From Gluconobacter sphaericus NBRC 12467 (GTDB taxonomy: Bacteria > Pseudomonadota > Alphaproteobacteria > Acetobacterales > Acetobacteraceae), in NCBI RefSeq assembly GCF_006539125.1, contig NZ_BJMK01000023.1:1-34958 (forward strand): a stretch of DNA of 34,958 nucleotides. The letters run 5' to 3'. The position numbers were made by a program, and so were the translations under genes. Numbering within the stretch: position 1 is the first letter of the stretch; each line of letters begins with the position of its first letter. The notes under the pieces are model-generated. The model did not search any database. It was not told the origin of the DNA and saw only the letters and a list, made by a program, of their open reading frames with translations. Positions 34,536 to 34,958 of the stretch are shown here, piece after piece.

Positions 34536-34578
34536 AAAAATCTCCGCCATTGTATGGTGGAGATTTTTATTTTTTTTG
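34536..34578 (+). terminator. Intrinsic terminator of the TonB receptor gene
   Basis: AAAAATCTCCGCCAT (34536-34550) pairs with ATGGTGGAGATTTTT (34554-34568), a 15-bp stem with one G-U pair and a TGT loop, followed by a long T-run (ATTTTTTTT). It lies 12 bases after the stop codon. Confidence 0.92.
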
Positions 34579-34668
34579 TATCTGGAGCCTTCGAAAACCC
34601 TCTACTTTTGATGCTTTCTGTATAATTCCACTCATCCGGTTCTGGTTGAGGGAATGGCGATATGAAAC

Positions 34669-34770
34669 AGCCTTATGATCCAGACGTTAAACAATTTCTC
34701 CGATGAACGGGGGGAGTATCTGATCAACGATCGCCTGTCGTTCATGCGCTCCTTGGTCAGAGGCTTTCAG
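34669..34770 (+). pseudogene. IS5-family transposase N-terminal fragment
   Basis: Plus-strand translation gives LMIQTLNNFSDERGEYLIND then RLSFMRSLVRGFQ, equivalent to the LAIHILNSLSDERTEYLIND segment of the copy at 16963. It breaks off at about 34770, where DNA of the opposite end of the same kind of element begins in the other orientation. Confidence 0.8.
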
Positions 34771-34771
34771 A

Positions 34772-34958
34772 TGGAGAGATCGAAGAAGCGTTGGTTGATG
34801 TGCTTGGTTCGTGATTTCTGGGTTTTGTCGATTTGATTGACGGTTTGTGCGATGGCATCCGGTCTGCGTTTTGAGCAGAAGGAAGGCTGCCCCCTGCTGG
34901 ATATCTAAGCGCTCGCGTTCAATCTTTCGAGGAAGAGGAAGCGGCGCATATTGTAGAC
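34772..34958 (-). mobile_element. IS5-family element, right end (runs off the window)
   Basis: Read on the minus strand this matches the end of the copy at 17890-18061: transposase C-terminus, then a non-coding tail, ending in the repeat-like GATCGAAGAAGCGTTGG near 34774-34790. The transposase part (34905-34958) reads VYNMRRFLFLERLNASA and then TAG. Here the Tyr codon that is a stop in the older copy is intact, so this copy may be younger or complete beyond the edge. Confidence 0.75.
34905..34958 (-). CDS. IS5-family transposase, C-terminal end only (partial)
   Basis: Seventeen residues (VYNMRRFLFLERLNASA) and a stop are visible; the rest lies outside the window. The identity comes from matching the C-terminus of the remnant at 16963-17892. 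Whether the full gene is intact cannot be seen. Confidence 0.6.
   Translation of the reverse strand, partial: VYNMRRFLFLERLNASA

Noticed and set aside
1-34958. CRISPR array or toxin-antitoxin pair
   Set aside because: No regular spacer-repeat pattern and no paired small genes of recognisable toxin or antitoxin type were seen.

Overview
The window looks like chromosomal DNA of an acetic acid bacterium (Acetobacteraceae, Gluconobacter/Acetobacter type). This is inferred from two periplasmic flavin dehydrogenase / triheme cytochrome c complexes, an OprB-type sugar porin, several TonB-dependent receptors and decayed IS5-family elements of the kind common in these genomes. The left half is GC-rich and housekeeping-like. 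The right half (about 16.75 kb onward) is accessory in character, with IS remnants, mixed base composition and catabolic operons.

Left half. A TonB-dependent receptor (204-2537) is followed by a collapsed UvrA-like pseudogene, then a membrane-anchored J-domain protein. Next on the minus strand come, in transcription order, an alpha/beta hydrolase with its own terminator, an ABC exporter-type ATPase/permease pair, tyrS, and a DesK/DesR-like histidine kinase and response regulator. On the plus strand, divergent from the hydrolase, is a tight five-gene run: two tandem cysteine desulfurases, a [2Fe-2S] ferredoxin, mnmA and a GST-like protein. It looks like a sulfur-mobilisation / tRNA 2-thiolation unit. 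A small lipoprotein, a CPA1 Na+/H+ antiporter and a secreted hypothetical protein complete the core part.

Right half. A heavily mutated IS5-family copy (about 16.96-18.06 kb) opens the accessory region. A minus-strand operon (23782 to 18280) encodes a secreted GlcG/HbpS-like protein, a Tat-exported FAD-SLDH-type small subunit, a GMC flavoprotein with a cysteine cluster, a membrane-anchored triheme cytochrome c and a periplasmic beta-propeller that could be a lactonase. Divergent from it is an OprB porin. A LacI-family regulator (minus) lies divergent from a second complete dehydrogenase (plus): Tat-exported gluconate-2-dehydrogenase subunit-3-type protein, GMC large subunit and triheme cytochrome c. 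A second IS5 fragment, an AT-rich TonB receptor with a strong terminator, and a scrambled IS5 end at the right edge follow.

Working model (inference): sugars or polyols enter through OprB. The first complex oxidises them in the periplasm, the propeller may open the lactone, and the second complex oxidises the acid further. Electrons pass through cytochrome c to the quinone pool. The strongest non-genic signal is a 12-bp palindrome, TAGATCGNTCTA, found three times around the porin gene. It has the central CG of LacI-family operators and may be the site through which the resident LacI protein controls this island.
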